A stretch of 64,000 nt of DNA. It comes from Corticium candelabrum. Lineage: Eukaryota > Porifera > Homoscleromorpha > Homosclerophorida > Plakinidae. Shown here piece after piece: positions 25,831 through 40,250 of the stretch. Where the stretch lies: assembly GCF_963422355.1 (NCBI RefSeq), contig NC_085091.1, positions 7,022,968-7,086,967 of the forward strand, in the 5' to 3' direction. The position numbers and the translations under genes are program-made. The notes under the pieces were generated by a model. It was not told where the DNA came from and made no database searches. It saw only the letters and a program-made list of their open reading frames with translations. The stretch's first letter is position 1. The number at the start of each line of letters is the position of its first letter.

Positions 25831-28800
25831 ATGCTTCGAAAAGGCGAGGAGACATTGGTGCGAGTGGAGGAAGCGATGAACAAAATGGTGGTCGTGTCAA
25901 TAAAAATTGGCGAAAGAACTCTACGAGGAGTTCTTCTCGACTCTGACAGGTTGGTCACACAATTTAGCTACCAGAAGATAGTACATGTCTCTATTTACTG
26001 CCTAAAAACGTCAAGTCGCATGCAGGTCGAATGGGAAGGAAACCAGACGAAAACGCGGAAGACGAACCGTATCGATTACTTTCTACAAACAGTGAAAATA
26101 TCGTAAAAATTTTATAACCGTTTAGTAAAAAGAAGGTATACACAATAGTTGACAGAAACCTCATTCTAGATGAACCGCAGCCATTGCAGTCCCCGATTTG
26201 TTCGCGTTTGGAACAGACACTTTTTTGATACTGGGGTCAAGACGTTTCTATACGTGTGCTTGAGCAACGTTTGCACAGTTGAGCATCATGGCTATGGTTA
26301 GAAAAAAAATTTCGAGATATTGAAACGGAAACGGTTATATCCTCTTGAAGTTGGGGTTAGGTTAATCTACTAAAAGATCCGTTTTCAAGTATTGTTCTTA
26401 GCATTTAGTGTACGTTTGCTTTAATCAATGAAATGCAATTTTTGGCAGAATTTCAAATTACCATGTTGTCTAATGGATGTGCTGACCTTATCACTGATAT
26501 TGAACTGTACTGAATGAAGGAATTTTAATAAGTAGTGTTGTCTTTATCTTATCTCTAATTTATTAATTAAACCAGAGTTTGCTTTAAATGTACTGTACAT
26601 TTAAATTTAAATGTAAATTTACAGTGGCATCATAAGACACCGTTGCTAGAGCAACAGTAAAACAAGCAGATAACATAGCAATCACGCATCTCCTAAAATT
26701 CTACATCACTGTCTACAAGTGAGAATATTACTTTGCATGGTCTCAAGTATTTGCTTTTTACAAACAATGACGTCTATGAAAATCACGTAAACAAAGGCTA
26801 TTGGCTTAGTTAATTCACACATACCATCGGAAACCATTTGCTTTACTATTTCGTCAGAACAACTTGAAGTTCTATACCTCTAATTAAGAGCTCTGTAGAC
26901 AACCCTTAACCAACTTGTTATACAAGACTTGAAGGCAGTATTCCTTGTCGTCTTTTATTTTTTCCCCAATAATTTGCTACATAATCATTACTGCAACAAA
27001 GTTATTAAGGAGACAACGACCAACAAATCAGCGTCCGCATGCAGCAACAGGAGCTGTATTTGACTTTGTATTCGTCTGTAGCTGGTGTGGGCGTGCATGT
27101 CATATCGTCTTCACTATCCTGGTAACGTGATGATGTGTGAAGACGATCTCGTTTGTTTACTTTGATCCCAGGGACGTCACTACTGAGAGCAAATATTATT
27201 ATCTCAGAGACCAAAGCAGACCTGGCAGGAAGTAATACTTTGTGAAACTCGATAGAGTCATTCCATATTTTCGTCTACTCATATAACTATTAACCCTGTT
27301 GTATAAAACTGCAGTCTAAACTAATATATTTTGACATTTTCAAATTCAAACTGTTAAATGTCCTGATAATTTTTTTAAATCCTAGTCTCTGTGAGTGCTT
27401 CTAGCTGTTTTCATTTTCGCCAGTTATTACTCCTTATCTCGTACTTTGCTTTTGTAGGAATTCTTTGATTAGCGATGAAAACGGCGCAACAAGAAATACT
27501 TTCTATTCTAGTGCTATAGATAGCAGCGATTACAGTGCAGAACCAGTTGCAACAAAGAATGCCGCAAAAGGTACCACTTGCGGCTTGCATTCAAAAAGTA
27601 GAAATACCGGAGCGAAGCAAAAGTCGATTACAAAGCTGCGGAAACAGAAACTTGGGCGACCAAGAAAGGGGAAGATAGCAAAACTGCAAGAAGCACAGAG
27701 CAAACGGTTTCGGTCGTACGATAATCATTTCATCAAGCAGACAGAAGGCGGAGGTTTGCCATTCCCTAGCGTGAAGGTGTCCACACAAAATGGTTCAGGA
27801 AATCTGCTAAAATCGGCTGATGCAAATGAAATGATAATGAAACCTACGGAAGTGATGCGGTCTGTTCACGGAGATGGAAACCAGCTATTTTTTCATGCAA
27901 AAACCAATTCACCATTCCATACCTCTCCAGATATTTCTCATTCTGCTACCTCTCCTCAGATGAAGTCAATGGCAATGGTAGATGTACCTTTGTCGTTAGC
28001 AGAAGAGGACTCTAATGTTATTCCTAATTGCCACTACGTTCGACAAGTCGCAAGCCCTCAACGACTCGAAAACGGTGAAGAAACAGAAAAGACTGACCAT
28101 CCCCAAAGTGAACAATTTACTTCACCGAAAGTGAACATTGAAACAGTAGCAGAGTCATTGTTTGTTGTCACTCCAACAGACAGTTCAGATGGAGAAATAT
28201 ACACCACAGACGTTCAAGTTAGTGTCACTCAGGAGCGTCAAGCATCAAATAGCACACAATTGAAGTCTTTGCAAACAAACATACTGAACTTTTCACATTT
28301 CGACGAGCCATTTTTACAACTTGCGATCACGTCTGATCGTTTGCAGAATGAGCACAAAATAAACAGACAAACAATTTCGAAATCAAGAAAATCAAACAAA
28401 AAGAGAAAACGTGGAAAGAAGTACGATCTACATTCTCAAAGAAGAAAACAGCGACGTACTCATTCTCACGCTATCACTACAAGTGAAGAAGAGGAAGCTC
28501 TGTTCGAAGCTCTCTGGGTCTCGAAACGAGAAGCTAGCACTAAAAAATATGCAAATTGTAGTACAAGGCAAAGGCATCACTCTACTAAAAGTTGTAGAGA
28601 AACGGATTGTCAATCATATCGCTTCAGAATCAACGACATTGTTTGGGCCAAGATGGTAGACCGTCCATGGTGGCCTGCAAAAATTTTGTCTTTTGAAAGA
28701 GATGACGCACCGCTCAACTATGGTATTTTTAACGTTTCAATTCAATGGTTGGGGAAACATTCAAGCGTAACTGAAGTACTCCCGTCTTCTTTGATTTCAC

Positions 28801-28943
28801 CTTTTGCGGACACTTTTCATCAACATTATCTACCTGGTAAGACTGCCAGCACTTATGTACGGGCCATTCAAGCTGCTTTAGATGATACTGGCTACCGTCC
28901 ACGCAATTCAATATTGTCACTCGACAACGACTCCGAAATGTGA
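25831..28943 (+). CDS. PWWP domain chromatin protein (PWWP2-like)
   Basis: Two exons, 25831-25949 and 27458-28943, join in phase (AG + G) to give 534 residues. Exon 1 holds a short conserved-looking block, VVVSIKIGERTLRGVLLDS, similar in style to the N-terminal block of vertebrate PWWP2A/B. Exon 2 encodes a long low-complexity middle, a basic nuclear-localisation cluster (SRKSNKKRKRGKK, QRRKQRR) and a C-terminal PWWP domain at about residues 427-515 (VWAKMVDRPWWPAKIL, VSIQWLG, LISPF). PWWP domains bind methylated histone tails and DNA, so a nuclear chromatin reader is likely. The ATG at 25831 is the first in frame near exon 1; an open frame without ATG extends upstream. The PWWP2 assignment is an inference from layout (N-terminal block plus C-terminal PWWP). 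Confidence 0.85.
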
Positions 28944-30500
<1,557 letters not shown>

Positions 30501-30749
30501 CTGTACAGGGAACGCAAATGGGCTGTATAATACTTAAGCCAACTTGATGCGTAGCACTATCAACCAAGTTAGAAGACGCATACCACAAACAGGTCCAATA
30601 GATGTCGAGAAACCTTCACTAATATTGCAAAGCAGCAATTTTTGTATTTATTTTTCAATAATTGAGATTTAGTATCTCTTTCGAACAAAACGTCACAGTT
30701 CTTGCACAAGCGACAGACACAGTGAGTTCAACAAGAGAACGTTTTTCCT

Positions 30750-32984
30750 TCAGGGGCATTCTCGGTGAGGATACAGCATTGTTCCTCCTCTCTCGTCAGG
30801 CTCATAGTAGTTGTATGTAATGACAGGAACGCCTTGAAGATCTTCCACAACCGAAGCCCTTTTCATTGTTACATCAAAGCAACAACGTGTTTGTGTAACC
30901 TGCAATAGAAACAAGACCATCATGTCATTTGCCATGTCTCATGTTTCTAATAAGAAACCTCTTCGAAGTATACGCTGAGAGCGCGACCTTTGAAATCGGT
31001 TCTCTTGATGTTACAACGGTTACTTTGTTCAAGCTGGAAACATTTCGTTAAAATTAATGCAGCCAAAATATCTAAAACTTTCTGAAGAAGAAGAGACCTG
31101 CTTCAATTCACTTTGAATAGGTTGAAAACCTGAAAAGAAAGTGATTTCAGTTATGGCCATATTTGAAGTTTCCGGATTCGTTTGAAGCCATCTGCAAGGC
31201 AAGTAAGATGTAGACAGCCGGTGTTGTTTGGAACAGTTCTAGATGCCCTACCTGTTGCAAACCCTTACCAAATACTTGCATGAATCTCTCTGTAATAGAC
31301 TTTTGGCAAAAACCTGAAAGGCTCTAGTCTTGTCAGGTTTGGGAACATTGTACTTTACACCAACCGCTGCCAAAATGCAACCTTTGCCATTTGCGTTAAC
31401 ATTAACCAGTGTTGGCAGGCTTGGCAGCTAAAAAACAATATGCTGTTAACTATGTGCATGGTTTAGACAATGCATGACTAACTGTGATTGTTTGCACTAG
31501 CATAGCATTTGACGAGTCAAGTGATACCGTCTGTGTGGTTTGATTAGCATTTATTGATACCTCCGCAACGACACGCCCATCAGACTTGGTCAATTTAGCG
31601 TACTCAGAGAGAGCGTGAAGAGCAACTACTGTGTCCTACAAATAGAAAAAATAATTTTCAATTTAAGACCGAATCTCCATTACCAATTTTCTTTATTCAA
31701 TACCTGAGTAGACTTGAATCCTCCTCGAAGATTACGTTGTTCGATCAACCAACGGACTATTGGGAAGCTGTAAGCAATGTTTCCTCGATTAGTAAATGCC
31801 AATAATGCGTAGGCGGTAGTTTCGACGTCACACGAACGTGTCCGGCAGTAATAAGACCACGGCCGTGTGTTGCGGCATTTTCTTTCATTCGAATACTGCC
31901 AGTGAGTGTGATTACCTTCTATAACGGCACATTTTCTAAGAGCCTTGAAAGCATTCTCTGTTTCTTTGTCAGCTCTAGACAGTGTGAAAGCAATTAGAGC
32001 GAGATTGTACGGGCTGCTACAGCCCTTGGCTATGCATCTGTTTGATAGATAATCAAGAGCCAATTTGATACTTTCGTCCTATACAGAATGGATTATCTAA
32101 TTGATGCTGTCTCGTTACTTTGTATACAAAAATTTTGTTAACTTTTGGAGATATTCCTGCTTCCAGTAGAGCTAATGTGACGTAAGCTGTCAGCGAGCAG
32201 CGACCACCGCTGCATCCTTGCATTTCTTTGTCTATTGGACTGCAAATAGAAGGAAAGGAGCCATCTGCGTTTTGGTGTTTTTTGACAAATTGAACAGCCT
32301 CGTTCTGAACTCTTTCATCGATTGACATTCCAAGTACACCGTCTGCTTGACCGAATGATCTCAATACAAAAGCCGTCAACCTAAAGTTATGCACAAACTA
32401 TAGACACCAAAATTTCCAGTTTACACATAAATAGAAATACCACATGCTGCCGCAGCGATCTCTGTTTCCAAAAGCGCTGTAGGATCCATCTTCTCGTTGA
32501 TAGGTCATTTCTCTCTGATATCCTAAATGCATAACAACAGTGATAATGGTTTTCTATCCTAGTTCTTGTGTTTTCTATTGCCTGTTTGCATGAAGCGAAG
32601 TGCTTTCTTTCGGGTTGCATTATCGAGTTTGCCGACTGTGTCGAGGTACCGTGCGATGTAGACGGCAGGAGCAAAATTGAGCATGTTCTGTTCTCCACAG
32701 CCGGTTGGTAATCGCAGCAAATTTTCCAAACCGTCGATTGTCGATCCCATGTAATTTCCTACACACAACGTTCTTTCAATTTACGTACAAAATTGCTTTT
32801 TCTTAATGCCTCCTTTAGTTGACCTGTTATAGAGATAAATGCTCTCTCTGAGTCGGGAACAAACTCGGGTGGTAGTGATGCGTTGAAGACGTATGTGATA
32901 CGATGATTGTTATCGTCAGAACGAAGTTTAGATGTGGAATTATCATCATCATTATCTAAACGACGACAATTTCTAATTATATAC

Positions 32985-33063
<79 letters not shown>

Positions 33064-36000
33064 AATGTATGGTGCACAGGAATAACAATTTACCTTGCAA
33101 ACACAAAAGTGATGACTGGCTATACTCTTCTTTAACGCCTTCAGGCTACGTAAAGAAAACCTCAGATTTTCTTTTTTTGATTTACTACACAACTTAGTTC
33201 CTCACTTCGACAAGTAGGTTTCTTATCAGGCTGTCAGCTCCTAACGTCGATCTGGCTGTTGCTGTTATTGGCAGATGGCCATTTCTCAGCGGCAAAAGAA
33301 AATATGATATCACTTCTCCGTTTCCTGGCACAACGTCAAGTGTCCTTGTTCGCTGATTCAACGGAGTTTTGTCTCGCTTTCCTAGCACTAGTCGTGCGTC
33401 ATTGATATCTACATGTACGTCCACAGAGGCCTGGACAAGTGAATTGTTGTATTGTGTCGTTTCTAAACAACATGCACTTACACTTACGGTTAGCATGGTT
33501 TGAAGATAGTTGTAGACGGTGAGCGTAATCTCTACTAGCTCTCCCCTTATGACCGAATAGGGCAGATTGATAGTGACGAAGAATGGCTTGAAGACTGTCA
33601 GAGTCGCTGGTCTTGCGATGGACATCGAGTGTAACGGAGATACAGCAAAGGCATCTGCTACCCAAGACGTGATCGTATCGGGAACAACAACTTCTTCATT
33701 TAGTGTGCTGTTTCTAAAACATATCTCTGTATATTTACGATTATGTGTACATGAAAAAATAGAATACCTATTTTTTCGGTCAAACCACAACCAAGTTTCA
33801 GGAAAGTGTGTTCGCACACGAGACGGACTTACCACATTATCGCTTTCACTACCGGTCTCAATTGTGTTCACAGCAGATGGAGTTGCTAGAGCAGCAACAA
33901 CGTAATCGGCTGTCATTGGCAACGAAACAGCATTACGCTATTTACAGCCTGTGATTTATATTTTCTTACACCAATTATAACAACAGTTGTAGGTAACGTC
34001 AGGCTTAGGTGGAGGATTTGGTTTCTGGCAAGTCTTTGGAGGTTCCGTTTCACGATCAGATAGTTGAATTCCAGATGACTGTTCGTAAACAATACGATAA
34101 AACTTTGAAGACAAGCGCAATATTGTTAGAGTACCGTAAAATAGCTGCTTGCTTTGTGATAAGAGCAATATTTCTTGGAGTAGCGCAATGCACTGCAGTT
34201 TCGAGGACAGCATCTTTTGGCAGTATCGGTTTGATCCATTGTTTTTGGGTATTGTCCGTAACACACACAAGAACATTCCCAGTACACGTCCCAACCACAC
34301 ACGTATGACTCAACGGGGAATTGCTTGTGCTCATCAAACATGTCTAATTCTTGATACAACTGAAATAAGTGAGCAAATTGCAATTTAGATAAAGCAAGAC
34401 TTATATGTCGTGCTAGCAGATACAATGACTGCACTAACTTTGGAAGGGGTTAGTTGATTTTTATTCTGTTGAATGTACACGCTTTGATCTACTGCTACCA
34501 CGCCCACGTATGACATTGGTGGTGCTTTAATCAGCAGATTAGTTTTCTCTCCAGGCTTTACTTGTTTATGCTGGAATTCTAGCGATATCTGCAAATAGGG
34601 CGCTCATAAATTACAGAAAAATTAAAAGAAATATTTTAATGTACCGAAGAGTCAGTACTGTGACTCTGAATGACTTCAAACTCAATGCGTGAAGCACCGA
34701 GTGTTTTCTGACTAACAATCAAAGTAAACTTGGGAGCCATTGATGACGTGACAACAAATGAGATATAGCAAGTTCTTCTAACTCTACCCATTTTGCACAA
34801 CTGTTTGTGCCTTTTGCGAGCTTTTCTGTCGCTGTTTGGTGAGCAACGGCCGTTGTCAATAATCTGTCCACCGTCAACAACCTTTAGGCAAAAATGATTT
34901 GAAAAAATATCAATTGCGGTATATTTGTTGATTTTACGTAATAATCCGCTACTGCTGCATTAGAAAATGAAGCAGTAATATTTGCTGTTTCACCAATCTG
35001 CAAGAAATTTCAAATTATCAAGTTTGTATGTCTGAATTACAGTGAAGTATTTTATGTCAAGTTACCAGCAGTTTCTGTTTCTTGCTAGATAAAACAATTC
35101 TTTCTGGAGAATATATTAATCTTCGAAAGCTGTATGCGGTAGGAAACTGACTCGCTTGGTAGGACACTACGGACGCCTACATAAGCATATTTGATTAAAA
35201 GATTAGCACCTTGAAATTAAGTCAGAATATATCTTACACGAAAGATGGCTCTCAGCGCGTTGCAAGGCATACAAACAGAGAATGTCGCTATTCCTCTGTG
35301 GTCAGTAACTTGGTATTGACTTTGTAATGACCGTGGTCTGGTTGCCATGCACGATGCTTTGTTCTTTGCATACGTGCTGACATCTAGGCTAATATTTGCA
35401 GCTTTCGGATTTCCAGACAAAGTTGAAGCAGCAACCTAAAAGTAATGGATCGATTGACTAATAGAAATTTTTAATGATGTACCATATGTTTTTACCTTTA
35501 CAACTGTAGCATGACAAGCATGGAAACTGTCGTCATCATCAATAATTGTGAGTTGATGGACATTAATTCTGACAGGAACACTGGTCTTTCCTTTGCAATG
35601 GACGGTTGTTTGAGACGAGGAATCAGTCACGTTGACATCGATTACTACGTCTCCGTCACAGAAATAATAGTTAGAGCAGACGCGAAGGCACATAGAAGTT
35701 GTTCCAGAAATCTGCAATTGATGTAACGCCAATTAATAACGTAAAATAATGAAGGCATCTATTTGCCCCGCATTTTAACAAGTAATGCGGTTGGTTAAAC
35801 CTTTCTTTATGTCTGTAGTCAGTAGTTGCGTAAATCTTTAGATAAAAAGTATAGATAATCATAACTTTGAATCAATTGCATAACTGAGTTGTCATAAGCG
35901 TGTGAGGTAATCGTTTTAACATGACTTCTGTATGCTTGTTGTTTTCTGTAAGAAAGGTGTGAGCTGGAAGTACTGACTACCTTTATCTTTGCAGTTGTAC

Positions 36001-38264
36001 TATTTACTAGGGCTCCACAATTACATTACGTGTTTAACTAATAAACTTCACAATCTGCATGCTAGAGATTAAGGCCGTGTTCACATTTAGTTGACATTCT
36101 ATTAGCATTAGCATTACCGTAAAGTGAAAATCGATGGTAACTTGAACCCTTGTTCATACACAATTACGCAAGTAGCAAGCGTATTCTTTCTCACGTGGTA
36201 TGCACATACGAGTTTCGTTTCCGCCATTCGACTACACGCACACATGACATGGCGTTAGATCGTAAAAAGAAGACCCTGGTCATTGCCCTGTTTATGTTAT
36301 GCTTCTGTCCAAAGAGCTAGTTATTTCACACCTACCGTCCTGTTGGAAGTCAATATTTGGAGGTGTCTACTGCCGACTGCCGTCTGCTCATTGTCAGGTG
36401 CCTTTTGCGTGCTGAATTATCGGTTTGGACACGCTATTTAGTCTACAACTAGTGAAAGCCAAGCAGTACGTCTAGGAAGCTGTTTACGTGTGGATGGGTG
36501 ACTGGCGTAATGTGTAAACAATGGTAAATGGTAAAGTGAAATAAGGATAGGAGGTGACGTAAACTTTATCATTGACATTCACTTTACCATTATGGAAATG
36601 ACGTAAATGTAGTAGGTGTGAACAGCGTAACGCAAATGCTAATGGATGAAAATGTCAACTACGTATGAACACGGTCTTATGGTTTAAGTGCATTTGTTTA
36701 TAAGTCATGCCATTTTATTAGAAAAAAAATAAACTGATATGACTCTAATGAGCCCTTATAGTGTATAGATAATCCACATGCTGTTGTAAGTAGCCTCACC
36801 TTCTTCAGCTCGATCTCTCTGCGATGGCATCGCCATGCCTTGCGACTAAGCACCGCTGACGCTGATAGAGTTCCCTGAACTCTTTGCCCATACGTATATC
36901 TAAGACGTCGATATTAAACATACAAACAAATTTTTTATGCACACAATGGCCACAGAGACTAACTTTGCTGATACCGAAAAGCAGACAGATTTTGGGGAGC
37001 AGGAGAGGGCCTCATCAGTAGGAGTGATGGTACATGAGAATTTGGGAAGAACTTAAATAAATGCAATTAAATACTAACATGGGTATAATGTGATGCAAAT
37101 GTGACTTACCATAGCGCTGAACTTCAAACTCAAAACATGATCGTTGCCCTTTTGGCAAACCCTGTTTTATTTTTTAAAAATAAATTATTATTGTAAATTA
37201 CCATAGTTATTAAAGAATTTCAATCAGTTACCTCATAGGTAGCACACACTCGATGTGTTCCAAGAACAGGTTCTGATGATATAGGAAACTCGAACTTTGC
37301 AACACCTAAAAGGACGATGAAGTAGATATTGGTATGCGTAGCATAGAAAAATGCATTGTGCTGCTATATTTTCGCAAATGGAAATCTGAAACGAACCGTA
37401 ATCAAGCGTGACATTTGAATAGCGACCCATCATGTACGAGAGGGGATTCTAAAAAATACTGAATTTAACAATTAATAATTTTAGTAGAACATCATACGGT
37501 ATGGACCTGTAGTGTAACTGAAACAGCTCCAGTAGCAGATTTTGTTTGACGATTAAGAACGACTGCTCTCCCCATTACTAGAATTAGAACGTAGAAATTG
37601 ACATTGTTTAATCAAATGACATTGCAATTTCTACCTGTTTCTCCCGGTTTGTAAACGGGCTTGTCAGTTTGAATCAAGATGATTTTGGTCTTTCCTTGGA
37701 CTGTAACTGGTATGCTTTTGTTTTGCGAATTCTCTGTCCCGGTCACTTTGTTGACGAAAATGTAGTAGCTGGTAACTGCAGGATCAGCATTCAGTGGTGT
37801 CTACACAAATCGGTAGTAACTGCAAAACATGAAGTTGACAATGATTCAGATTCTAGAGACATACCATCAAAACGAATTTGTTGGACGAACCTAGACAACG
37901 ACAAATAAATTTACAGTGACTGTCTCTGTGCAGAGCAATTGTTTATTACCTGATTTTATCAATCGTGTGCCTCCATCCACAAGGGTTATCCCAGCAGAAT
38001 GATGTAGACTTACAGATATCGACTGAGTACTTGAGAGGTTGGTGGCCTCAGTGTGAACGTAGACAACAAACGTCTCGCCTGGTATAAGGTTTCTTGGTGC
38101 AGCTACATGACTATAGACACAGATCAGAGCTAGAGGTGACGACTATTGTATAACGTTAGTTAATCTATCGCGTTTTACAAAGAGGGACTCGATGTTTCAG
38201 AATATATCTGGTTGACTGCGGCAAACAGGAAAATTGAGAAAACGAAAAATGATTCCTCGTTCAT
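30750..38264 (-). CDS. Alpha-2-macroglobulin / thioester-containing protein (TEP)
   Basis: 31 exons (high to low): 38264-38217, 38142-37950, 37890-37865, 37800-37635, 37577-37507, 37448-37397, 37305-37232, 37161-37110, 37051-36964, 36899-36800, 35711-35496, 35435-35238, 35176-35066, 34997-34938, 34881-34645, 34588-34439, 34359-34135, 34078-33970, 33909-33768, 33713-33206, 33145-33094, 32955-32824, 32758-32582, 32522-32441, 32380-32143, 32078-31704, 31635-31483, 31427-31252, 31191-31098, 31033-30959, 30899-30750. They join to 1,509 residues. Signal peptide [18 protein letters not shown] domains ([17 protein letters not shown]); [11 protein letters not shown]; thioester GCGEQNM (Cys about 1,024); alpha-alpha helical thioester domain; receptor-binding domain ([14 protein letters not shown]) ending YNYYEPDE. 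No anaphylatoxin or C345C domain, no transmembrane or GPI tail. Secreted protease trap or opsonin is expected. Exon 1 and the bait-region exons 17-18 are the least certain; intron 23 is GC-AG. Confidence 0.9.
32580..32581 (-). other. GC splice donor in the TEP gene
   Basis: The exon carrying the thioester ends CAAACAG and the intron starts GCAATA; no GT in the right phase is nearby. The next exon (32522-32441) starts GATATCAGAG and continues the usual DGSYSAFG block, so the join is well constrained. Confidence 0.75.
32688..32702 (-). other. Thioester motif GCGEQ of the TEP
   Basis: The Cys and Gln of this pentapeptide form the internal thioester in active family members. The region after it ([18 protein letters not shown]) has no histidine at the position where complement C3 carries its catalytic His, which fits the A2M/CD109 type of thioester chemistry. 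Confidence 0.9.
32985..33060. repeat. (GT)n microsatellite in a TEP intron
   Basis: About 76 bp of pure GT on the plus strand (CA in the sense of the gene), within the 138 bp intron between exons 21 and 22, more than half of that intron. Confidence 0.95.
33970..34359 (-). other. Bait-region-equivalent segment of the TEP (two cysteine-rich exons)
   Basis: Exons 34359-34135 and 34078-33970 encode residues about 615-725, between the MG6 block ([13 protein letters not shown]) and VRTHFPETW. This is where A2M proteins have the protease bait. The 111 residues hold 11 cysteines (including [23 protein letters not shown]) and a proline-rich stretch ([10 protein letters not shown]). The splice sites (donor gtactc, acceptor aacag; donor gtaaga, acceptor gacag) are my reading; other joins are possible. 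Confidence 0.5.
36072..36677. mobile_element. MITE in a TEP intron
   Basis: Inverted ends AG(G/A)CCGTGTTCA followed by AGTTGACATT on both sides, with TA at 36070-36071 and 36678-36679. The arms stay similar for about 50 bp (TTAGCATTAGCATTACC in one, TTAGCATTTGCGTTAC in the other). No coding sequence. Mostly accounts for the only long intron (1.1 kb) of this gene. Confidence 0.7.
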
Positions 38265-38907
38265 ATCGCCTCTCTGAAGTTTGAGTTACGACTACTCTGC
38301 AGCGCTAGCTGGTACGTGTTTCTTTGTTCTGAACTAGTGTGACATAAGTCATGTGTTGTCGAGGGCGTGGTTTTGACGCTCTATCTACTAGACTAATCGG
38401 TGCATCATTGTGTCGTCGTCTAGAGAAACGGTCAAAACAAGAGCAAATCTCCGCCTATTACCACAAGCAATGAACTCAGTCGATGAGTAAAGAGCATGCA
38501 TATAGCCTTGACAGGAACGATAAGTTAAATCTTAATAATGTTTTAGAGAACGTGCTGCTATCATAATTCTGCTGCTTTATGTCAATGTTTATTGTCATGT
38601 TTATGGAATTGCACTACTCTGAGTCGTGTAAGTGGTGGGCCTGTGTCAATTGCAATTGACATCTTCAATTAATTAAACTTAATGGGAACCGGACGGCTGC
38701 TAGACATTTTGGCGACTAGATCGGTGTAGGTCTGTAGTAACTACTTACTAGCAGCATAACACCTGCTATTTACATCCAGAAGATTGTACAGTTTGGACCT
38801 AATCTGAACTTGACCGGACTCGTAGGCGTAAAGTGTCAACATCCGTGCAAGGCTACTCTTTGTTCATTGCTGTTGTACTTACAGATTATATAATGTGTGT
38901 GCGCACC

Positions 38908-38983
<76 letters not shown>

Positions 38984-39490
38984 CTGTGGAATTGCCGTTT
39001 AATCGTGCTTATTGTTACATCATTTACCTGAAAATGAGTTGTAGAGGGCAGCTATACATTGAAACTTTTAGAAGGTGTATGTATCGTGGCCACACGTTTC
39101 ACTCAATTAGCAGCTGTAGTGCGTATGGTAAACCAACTTGTGAGACTGCAGTGCACAGACACCTTGATCTACTTCTTGCATCAATTTGAAGACTAAGCTT
39201 ATTGTTGATTTAGATTAGTTATCTAGGCATGCAATATGAGTAGAGCTAGGCATACCGCTGGGATTAGATTGAGGAGTACAATTATTGATTGATTAATAAG
39301 CCTCGTAGTTGTAAGGTGGAGTCTTGCCATCAGCTGTCAGGTAATCGGAGTGCATTTCCTGTTAGCTTACAAGAACCGTCGTCATTCTACTTTCATCTAG
39401 AAATGTCTAATAAGCTGTACTGCTTCATACAACTTTCCTTAAACAATAACGTGAAATTAAGTCGCAAAAAAGAGAGGAATGTTAGAAATT
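38265..39490. other. Region upstream of the TEP gene
   Basis: The TEP promoter should be in the first few hundred bases above 38264 on the minus strand; no clear motif was recognised. A (GT)n tract lies at 38911-38980. No gene found. Confidence 0.45.
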
Positions 39491-39494
39491 GAAA

Positions 39495-40250
39495 TGTTAG
39501 AAATTAAATAAGCGAACTGCACGTTCAAGTTTCTAGTTTTGAGCACATAGGTGCCTAAAAATGGAACTTTAAAAATAAATCTAAAGATCACAAGAATCAA
39601 ACATCAAAAGATGAAAAACAATTTTACAAAGAAATAAAAAGGCGAGCAAATACTAAAAATTAAAAATTAAAAGTTAAAATTAATAAAAAAACACAAACAT
39701 TGTAAATAAGAATGCAAGTAAAAATTTAATAATTTAAAATTTAAAATTTAAAATTTAAAAAAAAAAATAAAAATTAAATAAGAATTGAAAATTGAAATAC
39801 CAAAATGTAAAAATTTCAAAAGTAAAAATTAAATGGCCGTGCATTGACGTTCACGATGGACGTGCATGTCTGTTTACTTGATAGGTTGTGTGACGTCATG
39901 CAAATGAGAAGGTGACCTGCTATTGAGTACCACACCCACCATTGTATACGGTACCGGTACCGTGTACTACATCTAGTATGTGCCAGTGAAAGCGCACAGT
40001 CTACTACTTTATTAATTGTAGTAAGTTGACGATTTCGAAGTTTTAATTGTGTATCAATTTTTCCTAAACAACAAACGTCGTTCCGTATACTTCGTCACCA
40101 CAGTTGCCAACGTGGTTTGGCAAGTGACGGAAAGTAAAAGCAAACAGCTGCTTGTGTGCTGGAAATGTGATCTCCTGAGACACGCGTACGAATGGAAGCC
40201 CCGCTGAGTCTACTAAGTGTTCTACACGTGTAAGTGAATTTCCCAAGAGG
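39495..40250 (+). repeat. Interspersed repeat related to the palindrome at 57.9-59.7 kb
   Basis: 39495-39620 (gttcaagtttctagttttga, cacaagaatcaaacatc) matches 58545-58650 and the inverted arm near 59300-59400. 39840-40110 (ggacgtgcatgtctgtttac through tcaccacagttgccaac) matches 57893-58160. 40120-40210 (gtgatctcctgagacacgc) matches 58395-58450. The A-rich part between them is low complexity. No coding function. Confidence 0.75.

Noticed and set aside
33487..33514. Possible intron in the TEP gene (gtaagtgtaagt...tttag)
   Set aside because: Splicing it leads to an early stop, while reading through keeps the A2M pattern ([10 protein letters not shown]...LLVE) in frame.
33970..34359. Anaphylatoxin domain in the TEP
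   Set aside because: The cysteine spacing (CC...C...C without a closing CC at the right distance) does not fit C3a/C4a/C5a.
39500..39830. A/T-rich tracts as a possible centromeric or replication feature
   Set aside because: They belong to a dispersed repeat also found at 58.5-59.4 kb.
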